This document shows positions 25,683 through 32,788 of a stretch of 64,000 nt of DNA, piece by piece. Each line of letters starts with the position of its first letter. The stretch's first letter is position 1. A program made the translations under genes and the position numbers. The notes below the pieces were generated by a model, which had not been told where the DNA came from, searched no databases, and saw nothing but the letters and a program-made list of their open reading frames with translations. Location: positions 1 to 64,000 of the forward strand of contig DATBGZ010000081.1 in NCBI GenBank assembly GCA_036557785.1. The letters are read 5' to 3'. This DNA comes from DATBGZ01 sp036557785. Its GTDB lineage: Bacteria; Actinomycetota; Actinomycetes; Mycobacteriales; Micromonosporaceae.

Positions 25683-26191
25683 CGCCGGGTGTGCGCCAAC
25701 CACGCGTCGTGCTGGTCGGCCCGCCGGGTGCGGGCAAGACCACGGTGGGCCGGTTGGTGGCCGGCGCCCTCGGGGTGCCGTTCCGGGACACCGACTCCGA
25801 CATCGAGGCCAGGGCGGGCAAGCCGATTCCGGAGATCTTCATCGACGACGGCGAGGAGGTGTTCCGGTCCCTGGAGCGCGCGGCCGTGGCCGAGGCTCTG
25901 TCCACATTCGACGGTGTGCTGGCCCTCGGCGGCGGCGCCGTGCTCGCCGAGTCCACCAGGCAGTTGCTGAGCGGGCAGTGCGTGGTCTACCTGAGCGTGG
26001 AGCTCAGCGATGCCGTGGCGCGGGTGGGCCTGGGCGTCGGCCGTCCGCTGTTGACGCTGAACCCGAGGGCCACGCTGAAGTACCTGCTGGAGCAGCGTCG
26101 CCCGCTCTACGAACAGGTCGCCACGCAGACGGTCCGCACCGACGGCCGCCGTCCCGCCGACATCTGCGCGGAGATCCTCGCCGCCCTCTGA
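25679..26191 (+). CDS. aroK: shikimate kinase
   Basis: ATP-dependent phosphorylation of shikimate. The 170-residue P-loop kinase has Walker A GPPGAGKTTVGRLVAGAL, the shikimate-binding RDTDSDIEARAGKPIPEIF, FRSLERAAVAEAL and LALGGGAVL, and a lid region near LNPRATLKYLLEQRRPLYE. The start overlaps the aroC stop as ATGA. It is followed by 228 bases without a gene, containing a putative promoter and operator for the aldehyde dehydrogenase that separates it from aroB. Confidence 0.96.
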   Translation: MTPGVRQPRVVLVGPPGAGKTTVGRLVAGALGVPFRDTDSDIEARAGKPIPEIFIDDGEEVFRSLERAAVAEALSTFDGVLALGGGAVLAESTRQLLSGQCVVYLSVELSDAVARVGLGVGRPLLTLNPRATLKYLLEQRRPLYEQVATQTVRTDGRRPADICAEILAAL

Positions 26192-26205
26192 TCGGCGCAC
26201 CGGGG

Positions 26206-26232
26206 TTGACAAACGAGAACACGTTCCACAAT
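26206..26232 (+). promoter_or_regulatory. putative promoter overlapping a KstR-like operator
   Basis: TTGACA (26206-26211) is a consensus -35 box. Immediately after it, GAGAACACGTTCCA (26215-26228) matches the KstR consensus TNNAACNNGTTNNA except for G at position 1. A possible -10, CACAAT, is at 26227-26232 with 15-bp spacing. KstR is the TetR-family repressor of sterol and propionyl-CoA-yielding catabolism in actinomycetes. The site precedes the aldehyde dehydrogenase gene. No KstR gene is in the window, so the assignment rests only on the motif. Confidence 0.45.
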
Positions 26233-26419
26233 GGTGACGGTTACCGCGCCGCCTCGGCGACGAGCGGCCGGCGCAGAGAAGAACCATGACGCGGGCGAGC
26301 CCCGCCGCCGACGCGCCACTTCAGCGCTCGACCCGCAACGCCGACTGGATCCGGGCCTGGTTGACCGGCTCGACCTCGCACCCTGACCCCGGTTGCGGCC
26401 CACCGAAAGGAGTCCAGGG

Positions 26420-27874
26420 ATGGCCCTCGACCGCGACACGCTCTTCATCGGTGGCCGGTGGGCCCGGCCCGCCACGGATGCGGTGCTGGAGGTGGTGTCC
26501 CCGCACTCGGAGCAGGTCGTCGCCCGCGTTCCCGAAGGATCCCCGCAGGACATCGACGCGGCGGTGGCTGCCGCCCGTACGGCCTTCGACGGCGGAGCGT
26601 GGCCGCGCCTGTCACCGGCCGAGCGCATCGATGTGGTGCAGGCGTTCTCGGGACTCTACGCCGGCAAGCTCGCCGAGATGGCCGAGCTGATCACGACCGA
26701 GATGGGCTCCACGATCTCGTTCAGCAACCTCGGCCAGGCGCCCGCGGCCTGGATGCAGATCGAGGCATTTCTCGGCATCGCCCGCCAGTTCGGCTGGGAG
26801 GAGAGCCGGCCCGGGGTGCTCGGTGCCCCGGTCGTGGTGCGGCATGAGCCGGTCGGCGTGGTCGCGGCGATCGCGCCGTGGAACGTCCCGCAGTTCACGA
26901 TCATGTCCAAGCTCGTGCCGGCGCTGCTCGCCGGCTGCACGGTCGTGGTCAAGCCCGCCCCGGAGACCCCGCTCGACGGCTACCTGCTGGCCGAGACCCT
27001 GGACGAGGCGGGTGTGCCCGCGGGCGTGGTGAGCATCGTCGCGGGGGGACGCGAGGTCGGCGAGTACCTGGTCCGCCACTCCGGCATCGACAAGGTCGCC
27101 TTCACCGGCTCCACCGCGGCCGGCCGCAGGATCGGGGCGATCTGCGGCGAGCAGCTCAAGCGGGTCAGCCTCGAGCTCGGTGGCAAGTCGGCGGCGATCG
27201 TGCTCGACGACGCCGACCCGGGCAGCGTGATCGAAGCAATCAAGTTCATCGGCCTGATGAACTCGGGCCAGGCCTGCGTGGCACAGACCCGGATCCTGGT
27301 CAGCCGCGACCGGCACGACGAGTTCGCCGACGCGCTGGCCAGTGCTGTGGCCGCGATGGTGGTCGGTGACCCGGCGCAGAGCCGTACCGAGATCGGCCCG
27401 ATGGTCGCCCGGCGGCAGCAGGAGCGGGTGCAGCGGTATATCGGGCTCGGCCAGCAGGAGGGTGCCCGGCTGCTGACCGGTGGCACCGGTCGCCCGGACG
27501 GGCTCGACGCGGGCTGGTACGTGCGCCCGACGGTCTTCGCCGAGGTGGACAACCGGATGCGGATCGCGCAGGAGGAGATCTTCGGTCCGGTGCTGTCGGT
27601 GATCCCGTACGACGACGTGGACGACGCGGTCCGGATCGCCAACGACTCCGACTACGGCCTGGCCGGCACGGTCTGGACCGCCGACCAGGAGGCCGGCCTA
27701 CGGGTGGCGCGCCGGGTCCGCACCGGTACGTACGGCGTGAACACCTACACGATGGACTTCGCCGGGCCGTTCGGCGGCTACAAGTCCTCGGGCATCGGCC
27801 GGGAGTTCGGCTCCGAGGGCCTGGCCCAGTACTGCGAGCTCAAGTCGGTCTATCTCCCACCGCCCAGCGCCTGA
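26420..27874 (+). CDS. NAD(P)-dependent aldehyde dehydrogenase
   Basis: A 484-residue ALDH-superfamily enzyme oxidising an aldehyde to the acid. The ATG at 26420 has AAAGGAG six bases upstream. Motifs: IAPWNVPQF (cofactor site), FTGSTAAGRRIG, the general base Glu in LELGGKSAA, the catalytic Cys in NSGQACVAQTR, and EEIFGPVLSVIPYD near the end. The length is normal. The exact aldehyde is not predictable; a closely related group acts on betaine, geranial or aromatic aldehydes. It interrupts aroK and aroB, which are usually contiguous, and it has its own putative promoter with a KstR-like site, so lipid or terpenoid catabolism is plausible. Confidence 0.9.
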   Translation: MALDRDTLFIGGRWARPATDAVLEVVSPHSEQVVARVPEGSPQDIDAAVAAARTAFDGGAWPRLSPAERIDVVQAFSGLYAGKLAEMAELITTEMGSTISFSNLGQAPAAWMQIEAFLGIARQFGWEESRPGVLGAPVVVRHEPVGVVAAIAPWNVPQFTIMSKLVPALLAGCTVVVKPAPETPLDGYLLAETLDEAGVPAGVVSIVAGGREVGEYLVRHSGIDKVAFTGSTAAGRRIGAICGEQLKRVSLELGGKSAAIVLDDADPGSVIEAIKFIGLMNSGQACVAQTRILVSRDRHDEFADALASAVAAMVVGDPAQSRTEIGPMVARRQQERVQRYIGLGQQEGARLLTGGTGRPDGLDAGWYVRPTVFAEVDNRMRIAQEEIFGPVLSVIPYDDVDDAVRIANDSDYGLAGTVWTADQEAGLRVARRVRTGTYGVNTYTMDFAGPFGGYKSSGIGREFGSEGLAQYCELKSVYLPPPSA

Positions 27875-27910
27875 CCCGGCCCGCGGCGGCGGCGCCCGCC
27901 CGCACGTCGG

Positions 27911-27916
27911 TAGGCT
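27911..27916 (+). promoter_or_regulatory. -10 element for leaderless aroB
   Basis: TAGGCT lies 8 bases upstream of the aroB ATG (27925) and there is no Shine-Dalgarno. The same TANNNT-then-6-8-bases arrangement precedes rarA, efp, rpe, the P450 and the 74-residue gene, supporting a leaderless start. Confidence 0.5.
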
Positions 27917-27924
27917 CGCGGGCG

Positions 27925-29013
27925 ATGGGTGCCTGGAGTACCGGCGAGGTGACGGTGATCCCCGTGGTCGGGGAGCAGCGCTACGACGTGCTGGTCGGAC
28001 ACGATCTCATCGATCGTCTTCCGTCACTTCTGCCGGGCGCCGCACAGGTCGCGGTCCTGCACACCGCGACCGTACGGGAGTGGGCCGAGCGCGCGATGGC
28101 GGCCCTGCGGTCCGCGGGTGTGGCCGTGCTGCCGCTCGAGGTGCCCGATGCCGAGGCCGGCAAGAGCATCGAGACGGCGGCCCGCTGTTGGGACGCCCTG
28201 GGCGGGGCGAACTTCACCCGCGGCGACGCGGTTGTCGGCGTGGGCGGTGGCGCGGTGACGGACCTGGCCGGGTTCGTAGCGGCGTGCTGGCTGCGTGGCG
28301 TGCGCTGGGTACCGGTGTCGACCACGCTGCTGGGCATGGTCGACGCGGCGGTCGGCGGGAAGACCGGCGTCAACACGGCCGCGGGCAAGAACCTGGTCGG
28401 CGCCTTCCACCCGCCGGCCGGCGTGCTCTGCGACCTGGCCGCGCTGGCAGGCCTGCCGGCCCATGAGCTGGTACCGGGGCTCGCCGAGGTCGTCAAGTGC
28501 GGCTTCATCGCCGACCCCCAGATCCTGGAGCGCATCGAGACCGACCCGGGCTCGGCGATGGCCGTCGGCGCGGTGCTGCGGGAACTGGTGGAGCGCTCGG
28601 TGCGGGTCAAGGCGCGGGTCGTCGGCGACGATCTTCGCGAGTCCGGCCTGCGCGAGGTCCTCAACTACGGGCACACGCTCGGGCACGCGATCGAGAAGGT
28701 CGAGGGCTACACCTGGCGGCACGGGCAGGCGGTCTCGGTCGGTCTGGTCTACGCGGCGGCGCTCGCGCACCGGGCCGGGCGTCTGGACGAGGCGACGGCC
28801 CGCCGGCACCGTGACGTGCTGGAATCGCTCGGGCTGCCGGTCTGCTACCCCGCCACCGCATGGCCGGATCTGCTCGCCACGATGCGGGTCGACAAGAAGG
28901 CCCGCGGCGCGACCCTGCGCTTCGTCGTCCTCGAGGGGCTCGCTCGTCCGTCCATTCTGGAGGGACCCAGTGACGAGCTGCTCGCCTCGGCCTACCAGGA
29001 GGTCTCCTCGTGA
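27925..29013 (+). CDS. aroB: 3-dehydroquinate synthase
   Basis: Second step of the shikimate pathway, cyclising DAHP to 3-dehydroquinate with NAD and a divalent metal. The 362-residue protein contains GVGGGAVTDLAGFVAACW, STTLLGMVDAAVGGKTGVNT and the metal-binding NYGHTLGHAIEK. The length is standard. The start is an ATG with a likely leaderless promoter, giving a separate transcript downstream of the aldehyde dehydrogenase. The gene overlaps aroQ by the GTGA overlap at 29010-29013. Confidence 0.97.
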   Translation: MGAWSTGEVTVIPVVGEQRYDVLVGHDLIDRLPSLLPGAAQVAVLHTATVREWAERAMAALRSAGVAVLPLEVPDAEAGKSIETAARCWDALGGANFTRGDAVVGVGGGAVTDLAGFVAACWLRGVRWVPVSTTLLGMVDAAVGGKTGVNTAAGKNLVGAFHPPAGVLCDLAALAGLPAHELVPGLAEVVKCGFIADPQILERIETDPGSAMAVGAVLRELVERSVRVKARVVGDDLRESGLREVLNYGHTLGHAIEKVEGYTWRHGQAVSVGLVYAAALAHRAGRLDEATARRHRDVLESLGLPVCYPATAWPDLLATMRVDKKARGATLRFVVLEGLARPSILEGPSDELLASAYQEVSS

Positions 29014-29474
29014 CCACGGATTCCCGACCCAAGCCCGCCGCGGGGGCGGTCCCGGTCCTGGTGCTCAACGGCCCCAACCTCGGCCGGCTCGGCACGCGAG
29101 AGACCGACGTCTATGGCATGACCAGCTACGCGGACCTGGTCAAGGGGTGCGAGGATCACGGCGCGCGGCTGGGGCTCGCGGTGCAGGTCCGCCAGACCGA
29201 CGCCGAGCACGAGCTCATCGCCTGGCTGCACGAGGCGGCGGACACCGGCGCGGCGGTGGTGCTCAACCCGGGCGCGTGGTCGCACTACTCCTACGCGATC
29301 CGGGACGCCTGCGCCCTGTTGCGAGGACCGCTGATCGAGGTGCATATCTCGAACATTCACGCCCGGGAGGAGTTCCGGCACCACTCGGTGGTCTCGGCCG
29401 TGGCGACGGGCGTGATCTGTGGCCTCGGCATCGACGGCTACCGCCTGGCGCTGGAGCATCTCGCCGCGCGCTGA
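29010..29474 (+). CDS. aroQ: type II 3-dehydroquinate dehydratase
   Basis: Reversibly dehydrates 3-dehydroquinate to 3-dehydroshikimate. The 154-residue protein has the type II signature NGPNLGRLGTRETDVYG, NPGAWSHYSYAIRDA and EVHISNIHAREEFRHHSVVS, including the catalytic Tyr and His regions of the dodecameric enzyme. The start GTG overlaps the aroB stop. It is the last gene of the aro cluster and is convergent with mptB. A weak 6-bp inverted repeat (CGGGCC/GGCCCG, 29480-29499) sits between the two stop codons. Confidence 0.97.
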   Translation: MTTDSRPKPAAGAVPVLVLNGPNLGRLGTRETDVYGMTSYADLVKGCEDHGARLGLAVQVRQTDAEHELIAWLHEAADTGAAVVLNPGAWSHYSYAIRDACALLRGPLIEVHISNIHAREEFRHHSVVSAVATGVICGLGIDGYRLALEHLAAR

Positions 29475-29490
29475 GAGCGCGGGCCGGTGC

Positions 29491-31131
29491 TCAGGCCCGG
29501 GTTCGTACCACTGCCTGCGAGGCCCAGGCTTCGCGTAGCCGGCGCAGCAGCTGGGTGGGGGCGAGCCGGCCCACCGCGGCCCGGAACGAGCCCCGCAGGT
29601 CGGCTCGGTCAAGGTTCGCCACGGCCCAGGCGGGCCCGAAGACGAGCACGACGCCGAGGATCATGCCGAGCACCGGCGCGATCGTCGGGTTCACGCCGCC
29701 GGGGAAGACGAGGGCCGTCATCGCCAGCAGCAGGCCGATGGTGACGTTCCGGACCCGCTCGGTCGTCGCCGCCGCCGCGAGCGGGACGGTGGCCCAGAGC
29801 ATGTACCACGGGTGGAAGACCGGGGCGAGGAACACCACTCCCGCCAGGGCGAGCCCCACGCCGAGTGCGGGGTTGGCGCGGTGCCGGGCCAGCATCATCA
29901 CGCAGATGACGGCGGCCACGGCGAGGCCGGCGTAGCGCCATCCGGCCAGCATCTGGTCCATCGTCGCGACGCCGAAGTGCTCCCCGAGCAACCCCGTGAA
30001 GTAGCCGAGGTCGGTCGTGATTGAGGTCCAGGTGTGCGCGATCGCGGGTGTGCTCAGCGCACCCACCCAGCCGTACCCGGTGCCGGCGAGCCGCGTGGTC
30101 GCCACCACCGTGGCGACGCCGAGTCCGCCGGCGACCAGCGCCGCGCGCAGATAGCGTGCCCGGCCCGAGAGCTGGCCCGCCCAGAGGGCCACGATGAAGA
30201 TCAGCGCGAGCCCCGCGGGCGCCTTGACCAGCGCGGCGAGGCTGACCAGCACGGAGCCGGCGGCCGGACGGCGCTCCACGGCGAGGGTGAGGCCGGCCAG
30301 CATCAGGCCGATCATCAGCGCGTCGTTGTGGGCGTCCCCGACCAGGTGCACGAGGACGACCGGGTTGAGCACACCGAGCCACAGACCGTACGACGGGTCC
30401 ACGCCGGCGAGCCGGGCCAGCCGGGGGATCGCGAAGAACATGAGCGCGACGCCGACGAGGGCGAGGGCCCGCATGCCGAGCACACCGAGCCAGACGTTCT
30501 GGCCCGTCACCGTGACCACGTCCTCGGCGAGGCTGAGGAACACGGGGCCGTAGGGTGCGGGCGTGGTCTGCCAGATCTGTGGCACGTCCTGGGCCCACCA
30601 ACTCATCATGAGCGGCCCGTAGTGGTAGGCGTCGATGCCGTAGATGGTCAACGTGCCCTGGGCGATGTAGCTGTACACGTCCTTGCTGAAGATCGGCATG
30701 GTCACGAGCAGGGGAGCGGACCACCACAGGAAGGTCACGACCATCTCGCGCGTCGTCGGCTTCGCCCCGGACCGGATGAGCCGGCCGAGCCGCCACCAGG
30801 CGAGCATGAGCAGGCAGAGCCCGACGTAGACCATGGCCACCGCGGGGGTGATGAACGAGCGCAGTTGGCGCAGCGCGTGCTGCTGCAGCAGGGGATCCGA
30901 CGAGGGGGGCATGCCGGCGAAGACCCCGCCCACGACCAGCGCGATCGACCCGCCCAGCCCCAGCCGCCGGCAGTGCACGAGTCCACCACCGGCCTGGCGA
31001 TGCCGGCCGGTCCGGCTCTCGGGGATGGCCTGGGTGCCGGTCCCGCCCGGCGTCTCGTCGGTGGCGACGGCTGTCCCGCCCCGACTCGGTGAGCCGGCGC
31101 CGGAATGCTCCGATTGGGCGGTGTAGGCCAT
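29491..31131 (-). CDS. GT-C alpha-(1,6)-mannopyranosyltransferase, MptA/MptB type
   Basis: A 546-residue polytopic membrane protein with about a dozen hydrophobic segments. The first extracytoplasmic loop carries the signature FSKDVYSYIAQGTLTIYG, followed by GPLMMSWWAQDVPQIWQTTPAPYGPVFL, which is characteristic of MptA/MptB polyprenol-phosphomannose-dependent mannosyltransferases of the GT-C superfamily. These enzymes elongate the mannan core of lipomannan-type glycolipids on the outer face of the membrane. The C-terminal half contains LAPVFHPWYMLWATVPL. MptA and MptB cannot be separated with certainty by eye; MptB is somewhat favoured. The ATG at 31131 follows a 35-residue Gly/Ser-rich cytoplasmic tail region after translation. 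Confidence 0.85.
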   Translation of the reverse strand: MAYTAQSEHSGAGSPSRGGTAVATDETPGGTGTQAIPESRTGRHRQAGGGLVHCRRLGLGGSIALVVGGVFAGMPPSSDPLLQQHALRQLRSFITPAVAMVYVGLCLLMLAWWRLGRLIRSGAKPTTREMVVTFLWWSAPLLVTMPIFSKDVYSYIAQGTLTIYGIDAYHYGPLMMSWWAQDVPQIWQTTPAPYGPVFLSLAEDVVTVTGQNVWLGVLGMRALALVGVALMFFAIPRLARLAGVDPSYGLWLGVLNPVVLVHLVGDAHNDALMIGLMLAGLTLAVERRPAAGSVLVSLAALVKAPAGLALIFIVALWAGQLSGRARYLRAALVAGGLGVATVVATTRLAGTGYGWVGALSTPAIAHTWTSITTDLGYFTGLLGEHFGVATMDQMLAGWRYAGLAVAAVICVMMLARHRANPALGVGLALAGVVFLAPVFHPWYMLWATVPLAAAATTERVRNVTIGLLLAMTALVFPGGVNPTIAPVLGMILGVVLVFGPAWAVANLDRADLRGSFRAAVGRLAPTQLLRRLREAWASQAVVRTRA

Positions 31132-31391
31132 ATCTGTCGGTCAGGCTCCCATGGCATGGCTCGGCGGAGGACGGCCTCCGCCATCCTAGATGCCGCGCGA
31201 CAACTCGGGGAGGCCTGTTTTCCCCCAAGGTGGGCACCAGCGCCCTGCGGAGGCGGCGCCAACCGCTCCCGATGTGGCCCGCGTCACCCTTTCGTGCGGG
31301 CTCAGCCAGGTCGTGATCAGCACGGGCGCGGGTGGGCCGGACATCGATGTGGGGGTTCTCAAGCGCGGTCGCCCGGTGCGAGCATGTGACT

Positions 31392-31769
31392 ATGCGAATC
31401 CGGCGGGTCCCCGCCTGCCGCCGCGCCGGTCCGGCCGTCCGGTCCGCCCCGGGGCTGGGACTGGCCGTGCTGATCTGCCTCGGCGCCCTCGGGTGCACCG
31501 ACAGCGATGTGGTCTCCGGCGAGGCGACGCTGCACTCGAGCGCCGGCACGGTGGACGTGCAGTGCATCGGCCGGACCCGAGCCAAGATCGTGGGATCGAA
31601 GCCCGCGAAGGGGTACACGGTCCGCATGATCGTGGCGGGGCCGTCGGGTCAGGCGAGCCTGATCTTCGAGAACCCGAAGGCGAACGACTTCCGCGTCGCG
31701 GTGCACTGCGAGGACGAGAAGCCACACCTGGACGAGTTCGAGGTCGAGGACACGACCCTGTCCCACTGA
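31392..31769 (+). CDS. small putative lipoprotein
   Basis: A 125-residue protein from ATG 31392 (GTG 31386 is an alternative). The N-terminus is basic (MRIRRVPACRRAGPAVR) and is followed by a hydrophobic helix ending in LGALGC, a plausible lipobox with Cys at about residue 36. The mature part (about 90 residues) contains TLHSSAGTVDVQCIG and AVHCEDEKPH, with two cysteines. I do not recognise a family. It is convergent with the pentapeptide-repeat gene. Confidence 0.6.
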   Translation: MRIRRVPACRRAGPAVRSAPGLGLAVLICLGALGCTDSDVVSGEATLHSSAGTVDVQCIGRTRAKIVGSKPAKGYTVRMIVAGPSGQASLIFENPKANDFRVAVHCEDEKPHLDEFEVEDTTLSH

Positions 31770-31775
31770 GCCAGC

Positions 31776-32459
31776 TCAGCGATCGTCGCGCACGGTGAAG
31801 CCGAGGGCCAGGGCGATGATGATCGTCTGGTCAGGGTCGACCACCGTGTCGGCGATCTCGCAGGCGCGCGGGTTGAGTGCGGAGACGTCGCTGCCCCTCA
31901 GGTCGGCCTTGCCGAGCTTCACCTTCGCCAGTTGGGCCCCGGAGAGGTCCACATGGGACAGTGTCGCGTCGGTGAGGTTCGCGCCGGTCAGGTCCGCCTC
32001 GCGCATGCGCACGTCCCTGAAGACGACGCCGCGAAGGTCAGCCGTGGCGAGGTTCACGAAGGACCAGTCACCGCCCATGACCGTCAGGGGCCGCAGCTCG
32101 CACTCGTCGAAGGCGCTGCCCACGAGCTTGCAACCCTGCCAGCGTGAGTCGTAGAGGTTGCACCGGCGAAAGGTGCAGCGCAGCAGCGCGCAGTCCGTGT
32201 TCTGGCTGGCGTTGAAGCGGACGTTGAAGAACTGACACTCCTCGAACCGTACGCTCCGCATCGTCGCCTCGGTCAGGTCCACGTCGGCGAACCGGCACCG
32301 GACGTACGCGCGGTCCGCCAGCTCTTCGCCCCACCAGTCGTCGCCGGCGTACGCGGTGTCTTCCTCGAGCACCTCGACACCGTAACGCCCACACGGGCCG
32401 CCCTCGCCCACGTACGGTGGGGCGACGGTCGCGGACGCGACACGCCGGTTGACGTCCAC
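31776..32459 (-). CDS. pentapeptide-repeat protein
   Basis: A 227-residue protein. From about residue 50 onward it shows consecutive five-residue A(D/N)LXX-type repeats: VRCRFADVDLTEATM, VRFEECQFFNVRFNAS, READLTGANLTDATLSHVDL and KADLRGSDVSAL. These fold into a right-handed quadrilateral beta-helix. The first about 45 residues are not repeats. Some pentapeptide proteins (MfpA, Qnr) mimic DNA and protect gyrase, but most have no assigned role and this one is not a close MfpA match by eye. It is divergent from the 74-residue gene, with only 33 bases between the starts. Confidence 0.85.
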   Translation of the reverse strand: MDVNRRVASATVAPPYVGEGGPCGRYGVEVLEEDTAYAGDDWWGEELADRAYVRCRFADVDLTEATMRSVRFEECQFFNVRFNASQNTDCALLRCTFRRCNLYDSRWQGCKLVGSAFDECELRPLTVMGGDWSFVNLATADLRGVVFRDVRMREADLTGANLTDATLSHVDLSGAQLAKVKLGKADLRGSDVSALNPRACEIADTVVDPDQTIIIALALGFTVRDDR

Positions 32460-32480
32460 CCGACAGCGGCACGCCGCGCA

Positions 32481-32486
32481 TATGGT
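32481..32486 (+). promoter_or_regulatory. -10 element for leaderless 74-residue gene
   Basis: TATGGT is followed by six bases and then the ATG at 32493. It fits the TANNNT element seen before several other genes here. Confidence 0.5.
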
Positions 32487-32492
32487 TGCGCC

Positions 32493-32717
32493 ATGGGTGA
32501 CAGGGGGGGCTGCGACGTCGAGGTGCCGCGGCCGTACGGGTCGGCCGGGCTGGCGCCGGTTGGCGATCCGGGCGTTGCGCGCGCGAGCTTCGCCGAACTG
32601 CAGGCACGGCTGGCGCGGGCCTACCTGTCGGGCAACGGTGCCGAGGTCGAGCGGGTGCTCGGCCTGGTCGCCGAGGCGAACTACGTCCTGCCGCCGAAGA
32701 CCGACCGCGCCGCCTGA
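32493..32717 (+). CDS. 74-residue protein of unknown function
   Basis: A short reading frame with atypical low-complexity start (MGDRGGCDVEVPRPYG) and an amphipathic helical second half, ASFAELQARLARAYLSGNGAEVERVLGLVAEANYVLPPKTDRAA. The A/L/E pattern suggests one or two helices. A TATGGT -10 element six bases before its ATG supports it as a real leaderless gene. I do not recognise it; a small regulatory or binding protein is a guess. It is divergent from the pentapeptide-repeat gene. Confidence 0.55.
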   Translation: MGDRGGCDVEVPRPYGSAGLAPVGDPGVARASFAELQARLARAYLSGNGAEVERVLGLVAEANYVLPPKTDRAA

Positions 32718-32788
32718 GCGTCTCTGTCGTCTGTTGATAGTCCTCTGTGGATGGTGCGCCCATCCCGCACCGTGCGACCTTCCGCGAG

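Noticed and set aside
26286..26690. Protein-coding frame starting at 26286
   Set aside because: It overlaps the aldehyde dehydrogenase in another frame and has no family features; the ATG at 26420 with a ribosome-binding site explains the region.
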